In this document: positions 21,121 through 31,379 of the stretch, piece by piece
How positions within the stretch are numbered: position 1 is the first letter of the stretch
How the letters are laid out: each line of letters begins with the position of its first letter
DNA from: Galeopsis tetrahit
Lineage: Eukaryota; Streptophyta; Magnoliopsida; Lamiales; Lamiaceae
Assembly (NCBI GenBank): GCA_963675135.1
Contig: OY776124.1
Span: 10,554,677 to 10,618,676 of the forward strand
Direction: 5' to 3'
DNA length: 64,000 nucleotides
Notes under the pieces: generated by a model
Databases searched by the model: none
What the model was told of the DNA's origin: nothing
What the model saw: the letters and a program-made list of their open reading frames with translations, nothing else
Program-made: the position numbers and the translations under genes

Positions 21121-21427
21121 CTACCTGCTGACCGTAATGTAAGTAACTCAGTGCTCCATACGGAGGAAATGAAAGCAGAATTCGTTGGGTGCTCCATACA
21201 GGGGAAATGAAAGCAGAATTCGTTCGGTGCATCTTTTAGAAGCAAGAATGAAACATGTGCTACCTGTGGAGCGTGAAGAAATACCCATTGAAAAATCTCA
21301 GTCAATCACAAAAATACCTATTTTTTTATGACTAAATTATTTTATTATATTTATGTCATAGTTAAGTTTTTTTTATGACTAAATTATTTTATTATATTTA
21401 TGTCATAGATCACAAGGAATTCTCTGT
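21121..21427. other. Unclassified spacer with short direct repeats
   Basis: GAAATGAAAGCAGAATTCGTT occurs twice near 21165-21225 and TTTTTTATGACTAAATTATT occurs twice near 21324-21390. No gene is seen. Confidence 0.4.
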
Positions 21428-22358
21428 AATAATAAGTCAGAAGGAATTCTCATGCATCTTCTATAACTTCTATAACGTGATTCAATCAACCTTTTTAATA
21501 CTCCCTCCGTCGCCTATAAGTTTCACGTAACTTTTTTGGCACCGGTATTAAGAAAAATGATTAAATAATAGATATAGGACAAGTGATGTGATTGAGAGAG
21601 AAGAGAGATAGAGAGAAAAAGTAAGATATAAAGTGAAATGTAAGAAAAAGTAATTACCAAAAAAAGTATGAGAAGCTTATAGTGACCAAAATGATAGAAT
21701 GAGAAACTTATAGGCGTACGGAGGGAGTAATTATTTAACTTGATTATGAATTCATTGTTGGTTTACTTTTTATTTTACAGAAAAACTCAGGATATAGTAG
21801 AAAAAGAAATAATCACAATAAAGCAAATATGTGTGTCTTAGCTTACAATTTGTCAAACCTACCTAACTTACATTAAAAAGGTGACAGTGGTCCATAGAAG
21901 GAACGGAACAAGCAAGGGAAACACAAAAGAAAAAAACAAGTCAAATTATGGTGGTTATGTATTAGTTTGATGTACTCGTTTTTATAATTATGGTGTGTAG
22001 TTGAATGGTTTATAATTACTGTATTCAGTGTCGTTGAAAATTATTTTGTACTATGTTTTTTTTTTTTTTTTAACAATTGTACCCTGTTTTCCAATTCCTT
22101 GTTTTATATTGAATTTGTATAATAATTGGTTTATTTCCCTATTTATATATAATTAAATTATTGTAGCATAATTTGTGGTGCATATTAATGGTAAATAATT
22201 TTTTTTAAATTATCCATTCAAGAAATTTTCATACTTATTTTTCATTCTAAATATTTTTCTATTAAGATCATTACTGCAGATTTCTTGAAATATTAGTCCA
22301 ACAATCGTGTAGATCGAATCACGTTCTAGAAGATGCATCAAAATTCCTTCTGACCGAC
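21428..22358. mobile_element. Possible element bounded by ~45-bp inverted repeats
   Basis: GTCAGAAGGAATTCTCATGC, then ATCTTCTATAAC and ACGTGATTC on the left are matched by the reverse complement of about 22310-22357. No TSD is evident and no coding sequence lies inside. The Stowaway MITE at 21501-21727 is nested within it. Confidence 0.4.
21501..21727. mobile_element. Stowaway (Tc1/mariner-type) MITE
   Basis: Ends CTCCCTCCGTCGCCTATAAG and CTTATAGGCGTACGGAGGGAG are inverted repeats flanked by TA. 227 bp, non-coding. Confidence 0.92.
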
Positions 22359-22959
22359 AGTACTACTACGTAGGTTCCATGTTTCATTTTTGCTTCTGCG
22401 TTTATTTCATTAGTTCTAGAAGATGCATGATTGCATGTACCCAGGTTTAGAAAAATGATCAATTTTGATAGAATATAATAACTGGGTCACCAATTTTGAT
22501 AGTAACTAAATGTGGGTGACCAAATATGAAAAGAGGTAAACTAGTTGGGCGATCAAAATTGATATTTTCCCTAAAATATCAATATTTAGAAAAGAAAACG
22601 TCATTATCAACAACACCATTTTCTCTCTTCCATTAGGGTTCAGGACAACACCCTTTTTCTCTCTTCCATTGGGGTTTATCCGGGAAAAAGGACGTCATTA
22701 TCAACAACACCCTTTTTTTCTCTTCCATTCGAGTTCATCATGGAGAAAGGATCGGCGTTAGCAATGACATTTTTCTTAATTTTATTAAATTACTGTCAAA
22801 CATATATATTAAATAAAATTATTTTTCAAATATTAATATTTTATTAAAAAAAATCATAAGTTTCACATGATAATGAGTAAATTTGGTAAACCTTTTAAAG
22901 TAAAGAAAATTGTTAATTTGTGTTGAATTTAAAAGTAATGATATTTTGTGTAAAATTAT
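22359..22959. other. Spacer with repeated AACGTCATTATCAACAACACC blocks
   Basis: Three diverged copies of CGTCATTATCAACAACACCC and TTTTTCTCTCTTCCATT at 22598-22745, related to a single copy at 13410-13480. Part of the larger 12.8-13.7 / 19.9-23.6 kb repeat. No gene is seen. Confidence 0.5.
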
Positions 22960-23196
22960 GGGTAAAGTCTAGTATGCACTCGAGTGCGTTGTGCAGCCTA
23001 GTTCATGTGCACTTTTCAATTTACTAACTTACACTTTTTGGTAAATGGTGTTGCACTTTTCAATTATTAATAAAAATATTATTATACAGTTTAATAATTG
23101 AAAAGTGCAACACCATTTACCAAAAAGTGTAAGTCAGTAAACTAAAAAGTGCAACATGGACCACATCATGCACTCGAGTCCATAGCAGACCAACCC
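22960..23196. mobile_element. Foldback MITE, copy 2, 8-bp TSD
   Basis: TSD AAAATTAT at 22952-22959 and 23197-23204. Same arms as the copy at 20674, with a loop around 23070-23090. Confidence 0.85.
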
Positions 23197-23286
23197 AAAA
23201 TTATATGAGGGTGAAATTTATAAATAACTTTTCAAAAAAGAGACGGACTTAGTATTTATTTTAAAATTTTAAATTCAAGTTAACAT

Positions 23287-23523
23287 TTTTTTTTAAAAGC
23301 AAGATCTTCAAATTTTATTAGCAACTGCAAACGTCATTCAATACGTCCACCATAAGATTTGGTGGCTCGTACAATTCATGAGGATTCTAGCAAGAGTGCA
23401 TGCTTTAATATTAATCACACTAGGAACATAAGAAATAGAACATAACTGAATAAAGAAAATCACCCTTTTACTCGCCTTTATAATATCTTCAAAAGCTGAG
23501 TCGGTTGCGTCTCCATAATTTAG
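23287..23523 (-). mobile_element. 5'-truncated LINE insertion (RNase H tail)
   Basis: On the minus strand, 23338-23520 reads a short frame with AFEDIIKASKRVIFFIQLCS and VINIKACTLARIL. It resembles the C-terminal RNase H-like region of plant L1-type LINEs. A T-run at 23287-23297 is the poly(A) tail in this orientation. The homologous sequence at 13595-13640 runs from AAATTCAGATTAC straight to CTTTGAAATTTAGAATTAGC with no insertion. Confidence 0.65.
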
Positions 23524-23741
23524 GTTTACTTTGAAATTTAGAATTAGCATTTTAAAAATTCTACATATAAATAACAATAAAAGTCGAAATTGTAATTATC
23601 TATGAACCTTATATGAAATCACTCGATTTTAGAAATGAATTGGCTACTGCTTCTTCCCCCAAAAAAATGAAAATTGGGTTAATTGATGAAATGGCCCCTT
23701 TTTGTAATTGATTTGCACTGGGCCGTGAAGATTTTAAATGG

Positions 23742-24768
23742 GGGCGCGGCTAATTAATGCACCGGATTTCCTATGAGTACACCCACCAAATATCTGTTTT
23801 AATCTTTCAGAACATGTGAAATGTCCCATATACCCTTAGGGTAAAATTTATGAAAAAAACGAAGATGAGTACACCCACCCATTCTATTTCATAGAATTAT
23901 CTCCACCACCACCACCAAAACAAACACCATTCTTCAACAAAAAAAAACTCCAAAATTGCAACAAAAATAAATCCAAATTAAACACCAACTGTTCGAAAAA
24001 ATTTCCAAAACAAACATGTTCGAAAATATTAACCGAACAAAGTTTAGATGTACGAAAATTTTTACCCAACAAACTTATTATGTTCGAAAAAGTATTCAAA
24101 ACAAATTACATTTGTTCGAAAAAAAAAATCGAACAAGATGTTCGAAATTTTTTCCAAAACAAAAACAAATTGTTCAAATTTGTTTCCAAACAAACATAAA
24201 TTGTTCGAAACTAATCCCAAAACATCCAAAAACCCTAATTTTTTCAAAAACCTAAATTTTCTAATTTTTAGAAATCTAAACTTACTTGAAACGGCGGACG
24301 AGGAAGGAGGCGACGAACTGACGGGTTTGTTTTTGGTGGGGGCGTCGATGCGAACGGGCGGCGTGGCGGGCGACGTCGGTGTGAACAGACTTGGCGGGCG
24401 GCATCGCTGCGGACGGGCATCGCGGCTTGGTGAAGAGGCTGCGTCGGGCGTCGCGGCGTGAGTGGGGAGGGAGAAGGTGGACGTCGCGGTGTGAGTGGGG
24501 AGGGAAAAGGTGGGCGTCGCGGCGTGAATGGGGGGGTGCTGCGAACAAGACGGGGAGGGCTGCGGCGGCGGCGATTGGGAGGGAGGGGGAGGTGGGTGCA
24601 CCCTGTGAGAAAATGTGAAATGGAAGAAGGAAGGTAAAAGGATTTAATTAGGGTTTGAAATGTGGAGGTTATTTTTTAGATTTTCACGTGGGTGTCCTCA
24701 TCCATTTTTTGTGTGTTCTCATCGCGTGGGTGTCCTCATAGTATCCTTGGGTGCCTTTAGCCGCGCCC
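23742..24768 (-). mobile_element. MULE with GC-rich core, inverted orientation, 9-bp TSD
   Basis: TSD TTTAAATGG at 23733-23741 and 24769-24777. Ends are GGGCGCGGCTAATTAATGCA, and GGGCGCGGCTAAAGGCACCC as the reverse complement of the right. The inside mirrors the MULE at 9352: GTGTACTCATCTTCG-type border, GTTCGAAAAA-rich AT zone (23980-24230), then on the minus strand a GC-rich exon-like block (24285-24600) followed by donor-like CAAGTAAGTTTAG, and a leader. The GC block contains ~40-bp tandem repeats (GTCGCGGCGTGAGTGGGGAG). No transposase is encoded. Confidence 0.88.
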
Positions 24769-24775
24769 TTTAAAT

Positions 24776-25764
24776 GGCCCGGGCTATATACCCCTCCAGC
24801 CTTGTGAAATATACCCCCGATTTTCGTACCTTTCTAAAATGGCATTTGTTAGATATACCCCAAATAAAATACCTAATCTACCCTTATAAATACACTCCCC
24901 TTATTAAATCATAAAACTCTAAAAAAAAAATTATTTCTTTTTCCTCCTCCCACCACTCCACACTTCTTCTTCCTCCCGAAACTTGTCGTCGCCGCCTCAA
25001 GTGCCATCCACCCCCAGCGCGCCACCCCTTCCTCGTCGCGCGCTGCCATCGAATGTAAGTTTTTTTTTTCTTTTCTTTTTTTTCTGTTCACGCGACGGCA
25101 GCGACGCCCCCTTGCCCAGTGCCGCTTTCCTCCCTCACTACTGTCGATCGGGTAAGTTTAGGGTTTTTTGTATTTTTTTTTTAATTTCTGTTGTGCGGCG
25201 GCGGCGCCGCCCCCTCCTCTCTCACTGCGGTTGCCCTTTTTTTTTCCTTTTCCGCGATTCGTTCAGGTTCCGTCAGTTTTTTTCAATTTTCGACAACCTT
25301 TGGTCGATAATATACACTTTTGTCGACGATAGTGTATATTATCGACCAAAAGTTGTCTAAAATTTTGATTTTAAAAAAAATACATTTTCGACACTGATTT
25401 ATCGATGAGAAACACCCTTTTCGATAAACTAGTGTCGACACGAGTGTTTTTCGTCGATAAATCAGTGTCAAATTTTTTTTTTTTTTAAATCTAAGTTTTT
25501 TTTTTTCTCTAAGGTGCACCAACAGCGGATTAGGATAAGGATTAGGTTTAGGGTTGAAAAGTAGAGGGGATTCTATTTATCATGACCATTTTAATATAAA
25601 GATAGTGGATTAGAATTAGGTTTAGGGTTGAAAAGTAGAGGGGATTCTATTTATCATGACCATTTTAATATAAGGATAGTGTAAATATTTTACATAATTA
25701 TTAAATTAATAAATAAGGAAAGGGAGTATACTTAACAAAGCTGGAGGAGTATATAGCCGGGGCC
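24776..25764 (+). mobile_element. Second, different MULE-like element with hairpins
   Basis: Ends are GGCCCGGGCTATATACCCCT, and GGCCCCGGCTATATACTCCT as the reverse complement of the right. TTTTAAAT(GG) flanks it at 23732-23741 (displaced left by the MULE that inserted into this very target site) and at 25765-25774. It carries a GC-rich block (24945-25240) with GAATGTAAGTTTTTT and GGGTAAGTTTAGGG, again donor-like. Two strong hairpins (25292-25357 and 25390-25469) and a 66-bp tandem duplication (about 25538-25671) follow. Confidence 0.7.
25292..25469. repeat. Two adjacent strong hairpins
   Basis: Hairpin 1 pairs 25292-25317 with 25332-25357 (25 of 26 bases, GACAACYTTTGGTCGATAAT). Hairpin 2 pairs about 25390-25414 with 25445-25469 (GACACTGATTTATCGA plus partner). 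Hairpin 2 and the right arm of hairpin 1 recur at 32765-32903. Confidence 0.85.
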
Positions 25765-26589
25765 TTTTAAATGGCATGGAAACTTCATGTAAATGGCTGC
25801 CATTATTTCTAAATGGACCTGAACCTAATATTAACTACTAAAAATCATTTTTCACTTATTAATTCCAATGGGCCTCTTTGCTTTTTGTCCTTCTTCAAAC
25901 TAATTACATCTTCCCATTCTTGCACAAGAATATGACCCTCTTTACTTGGACAAGTTGCCTTGGGCTTCTTAATGGGCTTTCCATCCAATAAAGTGTGTTG
26001 CCTTAAATGGGCCGAAAATGTAAGCCGATTTTCCTTTCTTTTCAAATTATTTCGTTGATTGACTTCACAAAATTATAGACGTGTTTTACTTCAAAATTAC
26101 TCATTTTTCTTATAAAAAAAAAAGCAAACCACACACTTTCTCCAAATCAAGTACAGTTCAATTTAATGTAAATAATGCAAGAAATCCTATAAAATTAAGC
26201 AAATTAAACACATGAATTTCGAGCAATTTTCACACTATCAACACCCCAAACTTAAAGTGTTGCTCGTCCCCGAGCAACGAAAGAAAAATAGTACATGTGG
26301 GAGAATTGCGAAGGAATTCATTCGAGCCCAAATAGAACAAGTGATTGTCATGTTTCTCAATCTAATCATGTTTTGAGGTAGAGAAATCAACAAACAAGTT
26401 CACAAGTTATGCTCCAATCAATGCAAGATTAAGTGCTTAATTCACAATTTCATCAATCAAAGTGTATATCAAGGAAGTGTACGCTTTCAACATCAAATCA
26501 TACAAGTGCACTACCATATCACATTACACATGCTTTATAATACCAATTTTGAAATCAATGCAAATGTGTCATGAGCAACCCTAGGACAA

Positions 26590-27500
26590 TTAATTCAAGT
26601 GGATGACATATTAGTCACGGGTGATGATCCCTTGATTGTTAATACCATCATTTCTGATCTACACAAACACTTCTCTCTAAAACACTTGAGTGAGCTCAAC
26701 TATTTTCTTGGTCTTGAGGCCAAGGTCACTACTTCTTCCATAACTTTCACACAATCAATATATATATGAGATCTTCTTGCTAAAGCCCATTTTCTCAACT
26801 GTATACCATGTCCTACTCCCTCATGTCCAAGTTTAAAACTCTCTACCCTTGATAGTGCTCCTTTTGACAATCCCACACTATATAGAAGCACTATTGGTGC
26901 CTTACAGTACCTCCTTCTAACCCGCCCAGAAATTACGTTTAGTGTAAATAAACTAAGCCAATTTCTTCAAGCTCCTACTATACGCCATTGGCAGGCCTGT
27001 AAACGAGTACTTCGGTATCTCAAAGGCACCACTCAGCAAGGCATTTCCTTTGTTCCTGTTTATAAATTCCAATTAGAGGGTTTTGCGGATGCAGATTTTG
27101 CGTCCTCTCTGGATGATCGGCGTAGTACCAGCGGGTACTGTGTCTCTCTTGGTCCTAATTTGTTGGCTTGGTGTTCCAAAAAGCAATCAGTTGTTGTTCG
27201 CAGCAGCACTGAAGCGGAGTATTGTGCTGTAGCATTGGCTACTACTGAATTTATTTGGATTGCCTCATTGCTTAAAGAACTTCATCTTCCGCTGCTCCAA
27301 CCATCTATACTCTGGTGTGACAATTCGGGGGCCATTACTCTTTCTTAGCTTTAGTCCAGCATTTCACTCACGCATGAAACATGTAGAGATTGACGTTCAT
27401 TTTCTTCGGGAGAAGGTGGATGCTCGGGCCCTTGATGTTCGTTTTGGTCCCTCTGAAAGTCAGGTAGCAGATATGTTGATAAAACTTTTGTCAACCTGAT
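26590..27500 (+). pseudogene. Ty1/copia reverse transcriptase tail and RNase H fragment (copy B)
   Basis: Interrupted frames encode LSELNYFLGLEAKVT, a TGA near 26768, PTLYRSTIGALQYLLLTRPE, RHWQACKRVLRYLKGT, FADADFASSLDDRRSTSGYC and SSTEAEYCAVALATTEFIWI, then LHLPLLQPSILWCDNSGA. These are the order and motifs of the copia RT C-terminus and RNase H, including the FADAD aspartates. A premature TAG follows SGAITLS, and the remainder (HSRMKHVEIDVHFLREKV, SQVADML) continues in another frame. Everything upstream of the RT tail is missing. Non-functional. Confidence 0.9.
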
Positions 27501-27562
27501 TTCAGCTTCTGCGTGATCGCCTACTCTCTGCTTCAAACTCACGTCCAGACTCAATGGGGGCA

Positions 27563-27798
27563 TGTTAGATATATCACACACATGCGTACAAATGTGCATG
27601 CTAGGCATAATGTATATATGTAGATACAGTCCAGGTTCAATGCATCTGATAGAAAGTTAGTAAGTTGTAACAAACTAATTCTAGAAAGGTCTATGAAAGG
27701 CAGCTCAAAAAATGTGAGCATATGCCTATAAATATCACACTCTGTATACCAAAACTCTCTTGAATGAAATATAGCTTTAATCTTCACCTTTCTTAACA
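27563..27798 (+). mobile_element. Copia 3' LTR (copy B)
   Basis: Follows the purine run AATGGGGGCA and starts TGTTAGATATATC. It has a TATA-like TGCCTATAAATATCAC near 27725 and probably ends TTCTTAACA at 27798 (236 bp). It is identical in structure to 34997-35232. The 3' boundary is inferred from TG...CA form. Confidence 0.7.
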
Positions 27799-28407
27799 CG
27801 TTCACACCGGCGATAAGGATGCCTACATGGCCAGTGTGTTGGCGAGATACCCGAAAATTCTCCTGGAACGCACCATCCAGGTATAATCATGTTGGTTTTC
27901 TTATTTCTGTTCTGTTTTTTGTATTGGTAGTTTCAGAATATAATTGGTTATTTTTATAGTTTTGGGAGATTGATTTAATGGTAAAGGATCCAATTGATTT
28001 TTGTGATGTGGTGGTTTGAACTCCATCTGAACTGGTCTCACTTTCATAGTTGTTAAGTTTATACGGACTTCGATCTGCTGGGAAGATGATACTATTAGTT
28101 GGAGTAGATTTTGATGCTGAGTTAGTATGAGATGCGTTTGTTATGTTTTGATTTTGTTAGCTGCATCATATTTTCAAGACTATGTCGTAATTGGGTGGAG
28201 GGCATATGACTTGGTTAATTTAAACCAGGTTAAGTTACCTACTTGCTTCCAATGGTACTCAAAGGATCAATCAACACTCCGATCCTTTGTTTGCCTTTGT
28301 AATTGAGGTGGTGTTTCTTGGTGATCTTGTGTGAAATATTGCATATATGCATTTCAGCTCAATTCACACTCACACCCACACCCACGTTCTTTATAAATAA
28401 ATTCACT
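27799..28407 (+). other. Possible host exon fragment plus intron-like DNA after the copia LTR
   Basis: From 27812 to about 27888 an open stretch reads GDKDAYMASVLARYPKILLE followed by RTIQ, then GTATAATC, which is compatible with a splice donor. The rest to 28407 is AT-rich and intron-like. The YPKILL-type helix is weakly reminiscent of mTERF repeats, but this is too short to assign. It may be the gene into which the copia element inserted. The same sequence is at 35246-35322 in copy C. Confidence 0.35.
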
Positions 28408-28894
28408 ATCAGTGATGACGCGGTCGGCGGAGGAGGAGGAATTGTCGACGTCAGTCATGACTTAAGATTGTGATGGGAAAGAAGAGGGAATAAGGGTTTT
28501 TACAGGATTTTGATCGAACCCTCTCGTGATACCATATAAGAAGTATAAAGTGTGTTATATTAATATACGAATGATCCCGGAATAAATAGGGAGAATACAA
28601 GAGGAAATCAAGGAAAATTATCTACACAATTTACGCAAATCTAATCCCATAATTTAGGGAATGTGATTACAAAAGTAAGGAAGAGATCATGTTGACTCTT
28701 TCCTAATATATTTAACAAATACATCTCTAACTTTTTTTTTTTTTAATTATCTAATCCTAATTTAACTTCTCTCTCATTTTTTTTCAACTTTCTCTTATTT
28801 AATCCTAATTTCTCTCCATATGGTTATGTAATTTATGATTTAAAAATTTAAGGAAATTAAAAAAAATAAAAATTTATTTTTATTTTTAGGGTTA
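28408..28894 (-). mobile_element. Possible copia LTR and primer-binding-site fragment, minus strand
   Basis: In reverse, 28722-28540 reads TGTTAAATATATTAGGAAAG..., with CCCTATTTATTCC and AATATAACACACTTTATACT, then directly TGGTATCACGAGAGGG (28536-28521). The last resembles the copia initiator-Met primer site TGGTATCAGAG. No internal domain was seen. 28725-28894 is a piece of the CT-rich repeat family (TCCTAATTTCTCTCCATATG). Confidence 0.4.
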
Positions 28895-29098
28895 ATTCTA
28901 AATAAATACACCACCTTTCATCTCAATATCAATTTAATCACGACCTTTACGATTTTTTTTTAAAACCCCAACCTCGTGTTGCAATTAGATACACGTTTTT
29001 TTTTCTCCGGTCAACAATTGATGATGTGGTTGCCGGAGTTCGCCACGCCATATTACACATATTTTTTTTATTTTCCCTATAAAGATTACACTTTATAA

Positions 29099-29384
29099 GG
29101 CAAAAACTTGTGTGAGACCGTCTCACGGATCTTTTTCTGTGAGACGGATCCTTTTTAACTCATATTTCAAAATTTTGGGTAGGATAACCCATATTTATTT
29201 TCCAGATTTTGGTTTGTAAAAAAAGTGATAATGTTTAAGTGAAAAGTGATAATATTTTTAACAAAAGTGACTGTCACTTTTTACTTAAACACTGTCACTT
29301 TTTGTTCAAACATTATCACTTTTTATATATAAAGGCCGTCTCACGGATCTCTTTCTGTGAGACGGTCTCACCCAAGACTAGCCC
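29099..29384. mobile_element. MITE with GTGAGACCGTCTCAC termini, 8-bp TSD
   Basis: TSD CTTTATAA at 29091-29098 and 29385-29392. Inverted ends contain TGTGAGACCGTCTCACGGAT and its complement. The opposite arm of the surrounding inverted repeat (about 30265-30300) has the site uninterrupted. Non-coding, 286 bp, with inner GTGATAATGTTTAAGTGAAAAG repeats. Confidence 0.87.
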
Positions 29385-29690
29385 CTTTATAAAAATATAA
29401 AATTTTATAAAAATAAAAATAAAATTGCAGTGTCTCCCCCGCTTCTCAAACTAAATCAAGTTTTCTTCAACCATTCTCAAACTAAATTTATTCTCTCCTA
29501 ACCATAAAAATTAAATAAAAATTAAAATAAAACTCTCGGCATCTTCGACGTCTTCTTCGCTTCTCAAACTTAACATATTTCTTCTAATGCGCGTCTCTCT
29601 CACTTCTCACTTCTCAAACTCAATCAATCAAGTTCTTCTCTTCAAATCCTAAAAATCAAAATCATAAGGCATAGAACATTTTTGTTGCAA

Positions 29691-29850
29691 TAATCATTAG
29701 TGTTAAACACATTAATTCCTAGAATATTTTCCTCTCTCATAAAGCATATAAATTGTAGTTCTCAAACAATAATCATTAGTGTTAAACACATTAATTCCTA
29801 GAATATTTTCCTCTCTCATAAAGCATATAAATTGTAGTTCTCGAACTAGT
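29691..29850. repeat. ~78-bp tandem duplication
   Basis: AATAATCATTAGTGTTAAAC, ACATTAATTCCTAGAATATT and AAAGCATATAAATTGTAGTT occur twice in direct tandem. Confidence 0.85.
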
Positions 29851-30446
29851 TGACCAAAATAATAAAAAACCACCAACAAGGTTATTTTGAGTATACACCC
29901 AAATACAATAATTAATTGAGGTCCACCGAAAAAAATTATAGTTCTCGAACTAGTTGAACAAAACAGCAAAATTATTAAATAATTTAAGAATTCCTGAAGA
30001 AATAAACCACCAAATCACCAATGATCATGGATTAGATGCCTAAGTTTTTTTTGTATGATTTTTATGGTTAGAGGAGAATAACTTGATTTAGTTTGAGAAT
30101 GGTAGAGAAAATTTGATTTAGTTTGAGAAGCAGAGTAGATGCATGAAATTTTATTTTTATAAAATTTTATGGTGAGGAGAGAATAACTTGATTTAGTTTG
30201 AGAATGGTAGAAGAAAACTAGTTTGAGAAGCGGGGTAGACGCATACAGTTTTATTTTTATTTTTATAAAATTTTATATTTTTATAAAGTGTAATTTTTAT
30301 ATGGAAAATAAAAAAGTATGTGTAATATGACGTGACGAGCTCCGGCAAGCCACATCATCAATTGTTGACCGAAGAAAAAAAAATGTGTATCTAATTGCAA
30401 CACGATGAAAGGTTGGGGTTTTAAAAAAAAATCGTAAAGTTCGTGA

Positions 30447-30752
30447 TTCCGCCCTACCGCGTAGACGTGTCCGATGCATGTGTCCCCGCCACAGCTTTAC
30501 TCGACACGCGTAAATGCATGTCCACCGCCCCATCTTTATTCGACACGCGTAAATGCATGTCCACCGCTACTTCTTTTCTTGACACGCCGTATATCATAAT
30601 ATTGTTTTTTATTCTTCAGGTTTATTCTATTTATAACGCGATTCCGCTGATATTTTTTACAGAAAAACGTTCCCGATTTTGGATAATAAAAAGCAGAAGC
30701 TTCAAACACAAAAAAAAAAAAAAAAAACGAAAATCACTTTTTATAATCGATT
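30447..30752 (+). promoter_or_regulatory. 5' flank of the DUF506 paralogue
   Basis: CGACACGCGTAAATGCATGT is tandemly repeated with ~43-bp spacing (about 30500-30600). TATTTATA at 30628-30635 matches the TATA box of the intact gene, 118 bp before the ATG. The leader retains GATTTTGGATAATAAAAAGC. Confidence 0.55.
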
Positions 30753-31379
30753 ATGTACGGCGTTACGAGGAGGAAGAGTGTGATTGACCCGTTAAACGAT
30801 GAGGTGAAAGCTCGGATAGTCGGCCGGGATCGGGTCGACCCGGTGAAGTATTACGTCAGCAGCGGCAGCGAACACAGCGCCCACAGTTACGATGACGTCA
30901 CCGCCTCCCTGACTTTCTCCGAGCTGATTTTCGGCGGTGAAGTATGCGAGGCGGAGAAACACGATTCGGATGATTCTGACGGCAATTCGTCTTCGCACGA
31001 GGCGATTAAGAAGCCGATTCGGTTGGATTATACGGACAAGTTTCAAAATTTGCTTAGGGCTCACGTTTTGCACGCTCTGCAACTGCAAATGCTCTGTTAC
31101 GCGTCTATCGCTATCTCCATTGCCCCGTGGCGGAGCAAAGATGGGGCATCCGTGAACACACCGACAGCTCACTTATTTCCATTATATACGAAATGGGAGA
31201 GTTCTGGCGGAAACTACGAGTTCATCGAAGTTCTTTCGGCGGAGACGAGGTATTTCGTGGATCTTCGAACTCGGGCTACGACGTCGTACGAGAGACTTTT
31301 GCAGTACTTACCGGTGATTTTCGTCGGTAAAATCGAGGAGATGAAGCTGATTTTGAAGGCGATGAGCGACGGTGGCTAA
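30753..31379 (+). pseudogene. Decayed DUF506 paralogue
   Basis: An open frame of 208 codons, clearly related to 14122-14904 at both ends (YGVTRRKSVIDPLND, FSELIFGGE, LRAHVLHALQLQMLC, then YEFIEVLSAETRYFVDL and LQYLPVIFVGKIEEMKLILK). Three changes hit the conserved core. About 83 bases encoding the ILRDRGYDAAIC block are replaced by about 90 unrelated bases (31106-31190). 21 bases encoding the EFAPEFE part of the nuclease-like motif are deleted in frame. A stop after MSDGG removes the conserved PPWRK...KW tail (about 60 residues). Frame is preserved throughout, so translation remains possible, but loss of three family hallmarks makes a pseudogene most likely. Confidence 0.8.

Larger units (their letters stand above)
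25331..28407. repeat. Copy B of a 3.1-kb segmental duplication
   Basis: Near-identical to 32765-36772 once the solo LTR in the latter is removed. Contents in order: right part of the MULE-like element; the copy-A-type repeat from about 25790; a stretch with CCCCAAACTTAAAGTGTTGC and CTCGTCCCCGAGCAACG (26250-26280), a phrase I associate with Ty3/gypsy non-coding regions; a dead copia fragment; a copia 3' LTR; and a possible exon fragment. Confidence 0.93.
28895..30446. mobile_element. Large inverted repeat, probably a degenerate TIR element
   Basis: The left arm (about 28945-29570, minus its nested MITE) is complementary to the right arm (about 30090-30440): AAAACCCCAACCTCGTGTTG, GTCAACAATTGATGATGTGG, ATAAAATTTTATAAAAATAA and CGCTTCTCAAACTAAAT. 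No transposase and no clear TSD were found. The middle (29571-30090) holds a ~78-bp tandem duplication. Confidence 0.6.

Noticed and set aside
24062..24618. Long open frames on both strands of the MULE at 23742-24768
   Set aside because: They arise from ~40-bp GC-rich tandem repeats and have no family resemblance.
30753..31379. Calling the second DUF506 copy a functional gene
   Set aside because: The frame is open, but the conserved middle block, the acidic core segment and the C-terminal block are all missing.
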